NCBI GenBank assembly: GCA_002438845.1
Contig: DJRG01000068.1
Span: forward strand, 1 to 58,827
From: Bacteroidales bacterium UBA6366
Lineage (GTDB): Bacteria; Bacteroidota; Bacteroidia; Bacteroidales; UBA932
Reading direction: 5' to 3'
Length of the DNA stretch: 58,827 nt
Shown: piece by piece, positions 41,353 through 48,927 of the stretch
Layout of the letters: each line of letters opens with the position of its first letter
Position numbering within the stretch: position 1 is the stretch's first letter
The notes under the pieces: model-generated
Database searches by the model: none
Seen by the model: the letters and a program-made list of their open reading frames with translations, nothing else
Told to the model about the DNA's origin: nothing
Position numbers and translations under genes: made by a program

Positions 41353-43509
41353 TTACTCCTCTTCCTTCTCCTGTGCGGCGTACTCGGCAAGAAGCTTGGT
41401 CTGAACGTCAGCCGGAACAGGCTGGTAGTCAGCGAACGTCATTGTGAATGTCGCGGCGCCTGACGTCAGGGAGCTAAGCGTTGTAGAGTAGCGGTAGAGC
41501 TCGGCGAGCGGAACACGGGCCTTGAGGATGGAGAATCCCTTGTCGGAACTCATGCCCTCGATGAGGGCTCTCTTGTTCTGAAGGTCTGACATGCAGGCTC
41601 CCATGTAGTCGGCAGGTGTCATGATCTCCACATTGTAGATAGGCTCCATGATCTTCGGACCGGCGTTGCGGAAGGCCTCCTTGAAGGCGTTGCGCGCGGC
41701 GAGAATGAAGGAGATTTCATTGGAGTCAACCGGGTGCATCTTACCGTCATAGACGAAGACCCTGATGTCACGGGCGTAGGAGCCGGTGAGCGGACCTTCG
41801 GTCATCTTGTCATTGAGACCCTTGAGAATCGCCGGCATGAAACGGGCGTCGATGGCGCCACCGACAACGCAGTTGTAGAACTCAAGCCTTCCGCCCCATT
41901 CGAGGTCGAACTCCTCCTTGGTCTTGACATTGAGGACGACTTCCTTTCCGTCAATCTTGAACTTGTTGGTGAACGGAACGCCTTCCACGATAGGGCAGAT
42001 AAGGATGGAAACCTCACCGAACTGGCCGGCTCCACCAGACTGCTTCTTGTGACGATAGGTGGCCGTGGCGACCTTCGTGATGGTCTCGCGGTAAGGGATC
42101 TTCGGCGCGAACAGGACGACCTTCACACCGAACTCGTTCTCCAAACGCCACTTGCAGACATTGATGTGCTGCTCGCCCTGTCCGCTGAGAATGGTCTGTT
42201 TGAGTTCCTTTGAATATTCTACTATGATCGTAGGATCCTGAGCGGAAATCTTTGAAAGAGCCTCTCCAAGCTTTGTCTCATCATTCTGGGACTCGGCCTT
42301 GATGGCGCAGCGGTACTTGGACGCAGGGAACACGATGTGCTCGTAGGCGATGCCTGAGCCAATCTGTGAAAGGGTAACGTTGGTCTTTCCCGCACGGAGT
42401 TTCACTGTACAGCCGATGTCACCCGCCTGAAGTCCGGAGACTTTCTCCTTTTTGGCGCCGGCCACGGCATAGATCGCCGAAAGCCTTTCCTTGTCGCCGG
42501 TCTCAGGGTTCTCAAGATCCATTCCCTCTGTCAGATGGCCTGACATCACCTTGAAGTAGGAAACCTCACCAAGGTGCGGCTCAACGTCTGTCTTGTAAAT
42601 GAATATGGAGGTAGGATTCTCTGACTTGCATTCGATGACATTACCATCCTTTGTGGCGGATTTGGTCTCTGCAGGAGAGATGGCCGTCCTGATGGTGAAT
42701 TCCATAAGCCTCTTCACGCCGATGTCCTTCTTGCCGGAGAGGCAGAAGATAGGAAGCACACCACCCTGACGGATTCCGATTCCGAGGCCTTCGCGGATCT
42801 CGTCCTCTGTAAGAGAGCCCTGATCGAAGAAACGCTCCATAAGAGTGTCGTCAAACTCGGCGGCCTTCTCGATCAGTTCCTGGCGGAGAGTCTCGGCCTC
42901 GTCCATAAGGTTGGCCGGAATCTCAAGATCCTCACGGGTTCCGTTGTCGTCCTTGAAATGATAGTATTTCATCTTGAGGACATCGATGAAACCGTCGAAT
43001 GAAGGTCCCGGGTTGACAGGGAACTGCACGATGATCGGCTTGTGACCGAAAGTCTCCTTCATCTCGGCGATGGTCTTCTCCCAGTCCGCCTTCTCGGAAT
43101 CAAGCTGGTTGACAGCCACGATGAGAGGCAGCTTGTACTGCTCCGCATAACGCGCGAAGATGTCTGTGCCCACCTCGACGCCCTGCTGTGCGTTGATGAC
43201 AAGAATACCGTTCTCGCAGACCTTGAAGGCTGACACAGCGCCTCCGATGAAGTCATCGGAACCAGGAGCGTCGATCACGTTGAACTTCGTGTTCATGAAC
43301 TCGGCGTAAAGCGGAGTCGCGAAGACCGACCTCTGGTTAAGTTTCTCGATTTCCTCATTGTCGGAAACAGTGTTCCTGTCCTCGACCGTGCCTCTTCTGG
43401 CGATCACCTTGCCCTCGAAGAGCATGGCTTCAGACAATGTGGTCTTACCTGACTTGGCGCTGCCAATCAGAACCACATTGCGGATGTCTTTAGTAGAATA
43501 TTCTTTCAT
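41353..43509 (-). CDS. Elongation factor G-like translation factor (EF-G2 type, degenerate G domain)
   Basis: Cytoplasmic protein of 718 residues, full EF-G length with domains I-V (domain IV with YRHKKQSGGAGQFGEVSI; C-terminal GMSSDKGFSILKARVPLAEL). G-domain motifs deviate from EF-G: P-loop GSAKSGKTT near residues 16-24 (canonical AHIDAGKTT), DAPGSDDF near 80-87 where EF-G has DTPGHVDF, so the catalytic His is Ser, and NQLD near 134-137 for NKxD. The EF-G2 described in Bacteroides thetaiotaomicron promotes translocation without GTP hydrolysis and helps survival under carbon starvation; this looks like the same class. The start is the ATG at 43509; the codon before it is a GTG. Monocistronic. 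Confidence 0.9.
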   Translation of the reverse strand: MKEYSTKDIRNVVLIGSAKSGKTTLSEAMLFEGKVIARRGTVEDRNTVSDNEEIEKLNQRSVFATPLYAEFMNTKFNVIDAPGSDDFIGGAVSAFKVCENGILVINAQQGVEVGTDIFARYAEQYKLPLIVAVNQLDSEKADWEKTIAEMKETFGHKPIIVQFPVNPGPSFDGFIDVLKMKYYHFKDDNGTREDLEIPANLMDEAETLRQELIEKAAEFDDTLMERFFDQGSLTEDEIREGLGIGIRQGGVLPIFCLSGKKDIGVKRLMEFTIRTAISPAETKSATKDGNVIECKSENPTSIFIYKTDVEPHLGEVSYFKVMSGHLTEGMDLENPETGDKERLSAIYAVAGAKKEKVSGLQAGDIGCTVKLRAGKTNVTLSQIGSGIAYEHIVFPASKYRCAIKAESQNDETKLGEALSKISAQDPTIIVEYSKELKQTILSGQGEQHINVCKWRLENEFGVKVVLFAPKIPYRETITKVATATYRHKKQSGGAGQFGEVSILICPIVEGVPFTNKFKIDGKEVVLNVKTKEEFDLEWGGRLEFYNCVVGGAIDARFMPAILKGLNDKMTEGPLTGSYARDIRVFVYDGKMHPVDSNEISFILAARNAFKEAFRNAGPKIMEPIYNVEIMTPADYMGACMSDLQNKRALIEGMSSDKGFSILKARVPLAELYRYSTTLSSLTSGAATFTMTFADYQPVPADVQTKLLAEYAAQEKEEE

Positions 43510-43656
43510 CACTATAAGTTATTAATTATGAAATCTTTGTCGGCGATATCACATCATGGTGGACGCCCCGATAAAAATCGTTTTATCATCAAAGGCACCT
43601 CATGAGGCACGCCGAAAGGCAAATCTAATAAAAAAATGACCCAATAGCAACACTAT

Positions 43657-43869
43657 TCAAGAATCTTTATGAATATTCTCGCAGAGCCTGTAGAAATCAA
43701 CCAAGGCCTGCCCATGCCACCCCAGCTCCTCATACAGTACCTTGTCCAATCCGAGCGGATCAACACAGATCATCGCACATATTTCCGAATAGTCCGAGAC
43801 TTTCCGGTAAACCTTTTCCTCATCCATCGCGCGTTCGAAGGCGGCATACTTTCTTTCAATATTATCCAT
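43657..43869 (-). CDS. Small conserved-looking hypothetical protein
   Basis: About 70 residues from the ATG at 43869 (an upstream in-frame ATG at 43971 would add 34 residues without helical character). Acidic, probably helical, with YAAFERAMDEEKVYRKVSDY and LYEELGWHGQALVDFYRLC, and three Cys. I recognise no domain. It is divergent from the XRE regulator gene 217 bases away, the layout of a regulator with a small partner, but nothing shows it is a toxin. Confidence 0.6.
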   Translation of the reverse strand: MDNIERKYAAFERAMDEEKVYRKVSDYSEICAMICVDPLGLDKVLYEELGWHGQALVDFYRLCENIHKDS

Positions 43870-44053
43870 AGACAACGTGTTTTCGCAAAGAACAGAACTT
43901 AGATCCGATAAAACAACAATCGGTGGCCAAACGCCGGGGGTAAATACTGAAAAATTTATGTTTTTTATCATTTTTATATATTTTTTATAACTTTCGGTTG
44001 CGTTTTACCACTTATGGTTGCAGGATTAAGAGTCTCCTTTTGGATAATTTTGC

Positions 44054-44086
44054 TTTTGGTATCATTATAGAATACCAGCACCAAAA
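44054..44086. promoter_or_regulatory. Nested inverted repeat at the XRE start codon
   Basis: TTTTGGT (44054-44060) pairs with ACCAAAA (44080-44086), with GGTAT/ATACC nested inside. It ends on the A of the ATG and lies just after a TAATTTTG -7-like box (44045-44052): a good place for autorepression. Confidence 0.5.
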
Positions 44087-44511
44087 TGGATGACGCGACA
44101 ATAAAGGGGAACCTCGAAAAGAAAAGGAACGAACTTGGTCTTTCACAGACCGAGATGGCGCGCCGTCTGGAAATCTCCCTGAACGCCTACAGAAAGCTTG
44201 AGAAAGGGAAGACAAGAATCCTGAACGAACATGTGGAGAAATTCGCCGAGAAGACAGGGGTGTCAGTCGCGGAACTTGTGAACGGATTCGAGCCGATAAA
44301 CTCCGCCATGGCCGGTCTGAATGACGTCAAGGAGAGTTATGACAAGAAGTTGCGTGTGCTGGAGGACGGCTACATCAAAGAGATAGCGATGCTTAAAGCC
44401 GAGATCGAACGTCTCAACGAAAAGATCAGCGACAAGGATGAGATTATCAGCACGAACCGCAAGCTCATCAGCCACTATGAGAAGGAACTCCGGCTACAGG
44501 CCGGAGAATAG
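44086..44511 (+). CDS. XRE-family transcriptional regulator with C-terminal coiled coil
   Basis: Cytoplasmic DNA-binding protein of 141 residues. The helix-turn-helix occupies about 8-62 (LGLSQTEMARRLEISLNAYR, then KLEKGKTRI and TGVSVAELVNG). A coiled coil follows from about 80 to the end (MLKAEIERLNEKISDKDEII), probably for oligomerisation. The last 18 bases overlap the 3' end of the convergent RNase HII gene. A nested palindrome at its start codon suggests autoregulation. Targets unknown; the small divergent gene is a candidate. Confidence 0.88.
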   Translation: MDDATIKGNLEKKRNELGLSQTEMARRLEISLNAYRKLEKGKTRILNEHVEKFAEKTGVSVAELVNGFEPINSAMAGLNDVKESYDKKLRVLEDGYIKEIAMLKAEIERLNEKISDKDEIISTNRKLISHYEKELRLQAGE

Positions 44512-45129
44512 GGTCGGTTCGAGTCCCTTCGGATGGAACGAGCGTCTGTGCCAAGGAGTCGGACCAAACTTTCTGAGGGCCTCGATGTGCTCTTTCGTGG
44601 GATAACCCATGTTTCTGTCCCAACCATATTCAGGAAACTCCCTGGCCAATTCCCGCATCTTCCCGTCCCTCCATGTCTTCGCCAAAACAGACGCCGCCGC
44701 GATTGATGAATATGCCGCGTCACCGTGAACCACCGTGCGATAAGAATCAAATCCATAGCCATCAAAAGGTCTGAAACGGTTGCCGTCGATCAAAAGAAAG
44801 TCTGGCTTGGGGTCAAGCCGACGGACTGCCCTCTGCATGCCTGTGACCGAAGCCCAAAGGATATTCAGTTCATCGATCTCAGCCGGGCTAACCGCCTCCA
44901 CAGCCCAGGCGATGGCTTCCCGTTCGATTATCGGCCTCAATATTTCCCTTGATTTCTCACTCATCTTCTTGGAATCGTTTAGCAGTGGATGGTGGAAATC
45001 CTGCGGCAGGATCACAGCAGCGGCGTAAACCGGCCCGGCGAGCGGTCCTCGTCCGGCCTCATCGCAGCCGGCCTCCAGACGCCCGGCCTCCATGAAAGGC
45101 AGCAAATGTATTTCCTTCGACATATTCAT
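44494..45129 (-). CDS. rnhB: Ribonuclease HII
   Basis: Cytoplasmic enzyme that removes ribonucleotides and RNA from RNA-DNA hybrids. Up to 211 residues. The family motif CDEAGRGPLAGPVYAAAVIL gives the first catalytic acids (Asp-Glu near 19-20), with ILWASVTGMQRAV, LIDGNRF, and HGDAAYSSIAAASVLAKTWRD carrying the later Asp. C-terminal HPKGLEPT is typical. The start is either the ATG at 45129 or that at 45123 (ATGAATATG). Its 3' end overlaps the convergent XRE gene by 18 bases. Upstream lies a double REP-like element. Confidence 0.96.
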   Translation of the reverse strand: MNMSKEIHLLPFMEAGRLEAGCDEAGRGPLAGPVYAAAVILPQDFHHPLLNDSKKMSEKSREILRPIIEREAIAWAVEAVSPAEIDELNILWASVTGMQRAVRRLDPKPDFLLIDGNRFRPFDGYGFDSYRTVVHGDAAYSSIAAASVLAKTWRDGKMRELAREFPEYGWDRNMGYPTKEHIEALRKFGPTPWHRRSFHPKGLEPTLFSGL

Positions 45130-45174
45130 AAATCAGATATCGCCGGCGCACAATAACTTGTATTTGACCTCCTT

Positions 45175-45225
45175 CGGTCGCTGAGCCTGTCGAAGCGCCG
45201 GTCACTTCGACAGGCTCAGCGACCG
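45175..45225. repeat. Paired REP-like element (two inverted copies)
   Basis: CGGTCGCTGAGCCTGTCGAA and its reverse complement form a perfect 21-bp inverted repeat around a 9-base centre, between divergent rnhB and the S46 peptidase gene. Confidence 0.85.
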
Positions 45226-45274
45226 TTGGGTCAACCTCTCCAACACCGTCTGAAACGGCAAATATAATCAGAAA

Positions 45275-45305
45275 TTTGAGTTTAGGCGGGAAATGGCTAA
45301 TTTTG
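45275..45305 (+). promoter_or_regulatory. Bacteroidota-type promoter of the S46 peptidase gene
   Basis: TTTG at 45275-45278, 19 bases, TAATTTTG at 45298-45305. Expected start near 45312, about 50 bases before the ATG at 45363. Confidence 0.75.
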
Positions 45306-45345
45306 TTGGTTATTTCCGAAGGAAATGGCTAATTTTATAGGTTAT
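45289..45345 (+). repeat. Tandem direct repeat overlapping the S46 promoter
   Basis: Two 25-base copies (45289-45313 and 45321-45345), period 32, starting GGAAATGGCTAATTTT and ending GGTTAT, 23 of 25 identical. The first supplies the -7 box; the second carries TAATTTTA, a decayed -7 box. Confidence 0.75.
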
Positions 45346-45362
45346 AAACTATGTGTAATACA

Positions 45363-47474
45363 ATGAGAAAATTTTTAGTTTCAGTCGCGACCGCCCTTAT
45401 GGTCGGGTTCGGCGCAATGGCGGACGAGGGGATGTGGATGCTTCCGCTCCTCCAGAAACTCAACGCGGATGCGATGAAGAATCTTGGGTGCAGGCTCACC
45501 CCTGACCAGATCTACAGTGTCAACCATTCTTCGCTTAAGGATGCGGTCGTCATCTTCGGTGGCGGATGCACCGGCGAGATGATCTCCGACAAAGGACTTT
45601 TGGTGACCAACCACCACTGCGGCTACAGCAGCATCCAGCAGCTTTCGTCCGACGAGCACAACTACCTTGAGGACGGATTCTGGGCGATGAACAGCGGCGA
45701 GGAGATTCCGGTTCCGGGGCTCACTGTCACGTTCCTTGTGAACATGAGCGATGTCACCGACGCGATTGAGGGCGCCAAGTCCGACGAGGAAAGAAAGGCT
45801 GTCAGAGAGGCCCTCGTCAAGGCATCCGAGGAACAGAATCCCGGGTGCGACGTGGAACTCACCTCTTTCTACAACAACAATGTGCACTACATCATCGTCT
45901 ATAAGATCTTCAAGGACATCCGTTTCGTAGGGGCCCCGCCGGCATCCATCGGAAAGTTCGGCGGTGAGACTGACAACTGGATGTGGCCACGTCACACTGG
46001 CGACTTCTCGATGTTCAGGGTATATGCCGGAAAGGACAACGAGCCGGCTGAATACTCAGAGGACAATGTCCCTTACGTGCCGAAACAGTCGCTGAAGATT
46101 TCCCTCAAGGGCATAAACGAGGGTGACTACACGATGATCATGGGCTACCCTGGACGCACCCAGAGGTACCAGACAGAGGCGCAGCTGAACCACATGCTGG
46201 CCCTGAACGACATCGCGATCGAGGCCAGGACCCTCCGTCAGGACATTATGTGGAAATGGATGGAGAAGGATCCTTCCATCAGGCTGAAATATGCCAACAA
46301 ATATGCAAGCTCAGCGAACGGTTGGAAGAAGTGGATCGGAGAAAAGAAGGCTTTCAAAGACTTGAATATCATCGAGAAAGAGCACGACAAGGAGGCTCGT
46401 TTCCAGAAATGGGCTGACAAGAACAAGAAGCGCTCCGAGCTTTACGGGACGGCGATCGCTGACATCGCCGCCGGGATCAAGGCCAACGAGCAGACGGATT
46501 TCGACGTAAAACTTTTGAGCGAGACCATCTTCAGGACAGAACTGGTCAATCTCTCAAGCGCTTACTTAGGGGGCAGGAACAGAAGCCTGAAATCAGGAGC
46601 GGACAGTCTTGCGGCTGTAGAGGCTGGCTTCGAGGCCCTTAAGTCCGCATTCGAAGACTACTACGCTCCGCTGGACAAGGAAGTGACGGCGGCTCTGCTG
46701 AAATTGTACAGGGAGAAGGCAAGGCCTGAGAACTATCCGGATTTCGGAGAGGATTTCGCCACGATGGACATCGACAAGTACGTGGACGAGCTGTTCAGAA
46801 CGACGATATTCACGTCTTATGACAAGGCCAAGGAAGCCATTGAGAAAGGTGGCAGGAAAGCCACTCTCAATGATCCTGCCAACAAATTCTCCACAGCGCT
46901 CGTGAATGTGTTCGCCAAACTGCGCGGAGGGCAGAACCAGGAGGCCAAGGCCAAGATCAAGGCCGCTTCCAAGGCCTACACCGCCGGCTTGATGGAATGG
47001 AACAAAGGCAAGGCGATGTACCCGGACGCCAACTTCACGATGAGGCTCACCTACGGAACCGTGAAGTCATATTCCCCGAAAGACGCACTCAACTACAGGT
47101 ACTACTCCACCATCTACGGTGTGATGGAGAAAGAGGATCCGAGCAACTATGAATTTATCGTTCCTGAGAAGCTCAAGAGACTCTATGTCAAGAGGGACTA
47201 CGGCCAGTACGCCATGGCGGACGGCAACCTTCCTTGCTGCTTCCTCACCACCAACGACATCACGGGCGGCAACTCCGGCAGCCCGGTCCTCAACGCCAAA
47301 GGTGAACTCATCGGCCTTGCGTTCGACGGCAACTGGGAGTCGATGTCCAGCGACGTGATGTTCGAGCCGGACCTCCAACGATGCATCTGTGTGGACATCC
47401 GCTACGTCCTCTTCCTCGTTGACAAGTTCGGCGGCGCCGGCTACCTCACCAAGGAAATGAATATCGTGAAATAA
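45363..47474 (+). CDS. S46-family dipeptidyl-peptidase (DPP7-like)
   Basis: Exported serine dipeptidyl-peptidase of 703 residues from the ATG at 45363; an ATG at 45351 adds four residues. Signal peptide to about 20 (GAMA), after which mature DEGMWMLPLL is typical of S46. Catalytic His85 lies in TNHHCGY, Asp in RHTGDFSMFRVYAG, Ser in TGGNSGSPV. Counting from the nucleophile, the position that is Arg in DPP11 (acidic P1) and Gly in DPP7 (hydrophobic P1) is Gly here (LAFDGNWES), so DPP7-type specificity is predicted. It would release dipeptides for import. Single gene with a strong promoter and a hairpin cluster downstream. Confidence 0.95.
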   Translation: MRKFLVSVATALMVGFGAMADEGMWMLPLLQKLNADAMKNLGCRLTPDQIYSVNHSSLKDAVVIFGGGCTGEMISDKGLLVTNHHCGYSSIQQLSSDEHNYLEDGFWAMNSGEEIPVPGLTVTFLVNMSDVTDAIEGAKSDEERKAVREALVKASEEQNPGCDVELTSFYNNNVHYIIVYKIFKDIRFVGAPPASIGKFGGETDNWMWPRHTGDFSMFRVYAGKDNEPAEYSEDNVPYVPKQSLKISLKGINEGDYTMIMGYPGRTQRYQTEAQLNHMLALNDIAIEARTLRQDIMWKWMEKDPSIRLKYANKYASSANGWKKWIGEKKAFKDLNIIEKEHDKEARFQKWADKNKKRSELYGTAIADIAAGIKANEQTDFDVKLLSETIFRTELVNLSSAYLGGRNRSLKSGADSLAAVEAGFEALKSAFEDYYAPLDKEVTAALLKLYREKARPENYPDFGEDFATMDIDKYVDELFRTTIFTSYDKAKEAIEKGGRKATLNDPANKFSTALVNVFAKLRGGQNQEAKAKIKAASKAYTAGLMEWNKGKAMYPDANFTMRLTYGTVKSYSPKDALNYRYYSTIYGVMEKEDPSNYEFIVPEKLKRLYVKRDYGQYAMADGNLPCCFLTTNDITGGNSGSPVLNAKGELIGLAFDGNWESMSSDVMFEPDLQRCICVDIRYVLFLVDKFGGAGYLTKEMNIVK

Positions 47475-47514
47475 TGACACTGCCCCCGAATTCACAGCAC
47501 TCGGAGCGAAGCGA

Positions 47515-47572
47515 CCGAAGGGGTTTCGGGGAATCCTTTCCCCGTGCCCCACTGGGGCTGTCGCAAAGCGAC
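47515..47572. repeat. Cluster of GC-rich hairpins between S46 and mrp
   Basis: CCGAA/TTCGG (47515-47529), CGGGGAA/TTCCCCG (47527-47544), GCCCC/GGGGC (47546-47558) and GTCGC/GCGAC (47560-47572). Compact, non-coding, and similar in style to but not a copy of the 118-bp element. May act as terminator. Confidence 0.65.
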
Positions 47573-47606
47573 TGGGGGTTGTAGGAAATAGTAATATTCG
47601 AAGAAT

Positions 47607-48674
47607 ATGACGGAACAAGACATATTAAATATGCTCACCGAGGTGGTCCACCCCGCCAAAGGCAGCAAAAGCATTGTCGAACTGGGTATGGTTGACGCCA
47701 TCTCCATCGACGGCAACAAGGTGACAGTCACCCTCGCCTTCCCGAAAAGACGGGACCCTCTCACTGAATATCTTGTCGGAAGCACCCGCGCCACGATCAT
47801 CCGCAACGCTCCGCAAGGCACTGAGGTTGAGGTAAAGACCGTTGTAAAGGAAGAGGCCCCGAAAAAAAAGGCCGGCCTGGATCTCGGACTTGAGGAGATC
47901 AACAATGTCCGCCACATCATCGGAATAGCCTCCGGCAAGGGAGGAGTCGGAAAGTCAACCGTGGCGGTAAATCTGGCCGTGGCCCTCGCCCGTCTCGGCT
48001 ACAAGGTCGGACTCGCCGACGCTGATGTCTATGGGCCATCAGTCCCGTTGATGACCGGCACGGAAGGCGCTGTCCCGGAAGCTGAAGAGATCGCAGAGGG
48101 TAAGGAAGTGATCTACCCGATCGAGAAATACGGTGTGAAATGGATGTCCATCGGCTATTTCGCCGAGCCGGGCCAGGCCCTCATCTGGAGAGGCCCTATG
48201 GCCTGCAACGCCCTCAAGCAGATGATCCTGCAGGTTCGCTGGGGCGTGCTGGATTTTCTTCTGATCGACATGCCGCCAGGAACCGGCGACATCCACATCT
48301 CCCTCGTGAACGACATCCCGATGGAGGGAGCGCTGATCGTCACGACACCTCAGCCGGTAGCCCTCTCGGACGTAGAGAAAGGCGTGAACATGTTCCGCAA
48401 CAAGAACATTGATCGCAAGATCTTCGGCCTTGTGGAAAACATGGCATGGTTCACTCCAGAGGAACTCCCCCAGAACAAGTACTACATCTTCGGAAAGAAC
48501 GGGGGCAAGAAGATGGCCGACAGGTACGGCATTCCGCTTCTCGGGCAGATTCCGATCGTTCAGAGCATCAGGGAGGGTGGAGACTCCGGCGAACCGGCGG
48601 CCCTCTCCACACGTCCTGACGGCCAGGCCTTCATCGATCTCGCAGGCCGCCTCGCTAAGGCCGTAGAACAGTGA
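47607..48674 (+). CDS. mrp: Mrp/NBP35-family iron-sulfur cluster carrier ATPase
   Basis: Cytoplasmic P-loop ATPase of 355 residues thought to carry Fe-S clusters. N-terminal DUF59/MIP18-like domain (about 3-80; LTEVVHPAKGSKSIVELGMV), then the deviant Walker A GIASGKGGVGKSTVAVNLAV near 110-130, switch LADADVYGPSVP, and LLIDMPPGTGDIHISLV. In most Mrp proteins a CxxC motif follows ENMS; here the region reads GLVENMAWFTPEELPQNKYY without Cys, a pattern I associate with Bacteroidota homologues. Start ATG at 47607, overlapping a GAATAT copy. The stop TGA also overlaps one. Confidence 0.95.
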   Translation: MTEQDILNMLTEVVHPAKGSKSIVELGMVDAISIDGNKVTVTLAFPKRRDPLTEYLVGSTRATIIRNAPQGTEVEVKTVVKEEAPKKKAGLDLGLEEINNVRHIIGIASGKGGVGKSTVAVNLAVALARLGYKVGLADADVYGPSVPLMTGTEGAVPEAEEIAEGKEVIYPIEKYGVKWMSIGYFAEPGQALIWRGPMACNALKQMILQVRWGVLDFLLIDMPPGTGDIHISLVNDIPMEGALIVTTPQPVALSDVEKGVNMFRNKNIDRKIFGLVENMAWFTPEELPQNKYYIFGKNGGKKMADRYGIPLLGQIPIVQSIREGGDSGEPAALSTRPDGQAFIDLAGRLAKAVEQ

Positions 48675-48842
48675 ATATGTGAGCGTAAAAACTTCCTAAT
48701 TGATAATCAATATAATAGGTCTTTGTCTTTAGTCTGAAAGCGCACCAAAGGCAACAGTTCATTTAGATGATAACCAACATGTTATCCGTCACTTGCTCAT
48801 TATCAAATAGTGGCAGGTAACTAATTGGAGATCAATCAATAA
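48675..48842. other. Non-coding spacer, possible small RNA region
   Basis: No supportable reading frame between mrp and the convergent membrane-protein gene. It is AT-rich with a small GATAACC-AACAT-GTTATC hairpin near 48760. No promoter matching TAnnTTTG is clear. Nothing recognised. Confidence 0.35.
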
Positions 48843-48890
48843 ATAAAGCGATGTCCTGACGCTGAAAACCGCACCAGGACATTGCTTTAT
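48843..48890. terminator. Strong, probably bidirectional terminator between mrp and the YfhO-like gene
   Basis: A 16-bp stem, ATAAAGCGATGTCCTG with CAGGACATTGCTTTAT (one G-U pair), 16-base loop, AT-rich on both sides; serves the convergent genes. Confidence 0.85.
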
Positions 48891-48927
48891 CAACTAATTT
48901 TCAAGACGTTAAGTGCCACGGAGATTT

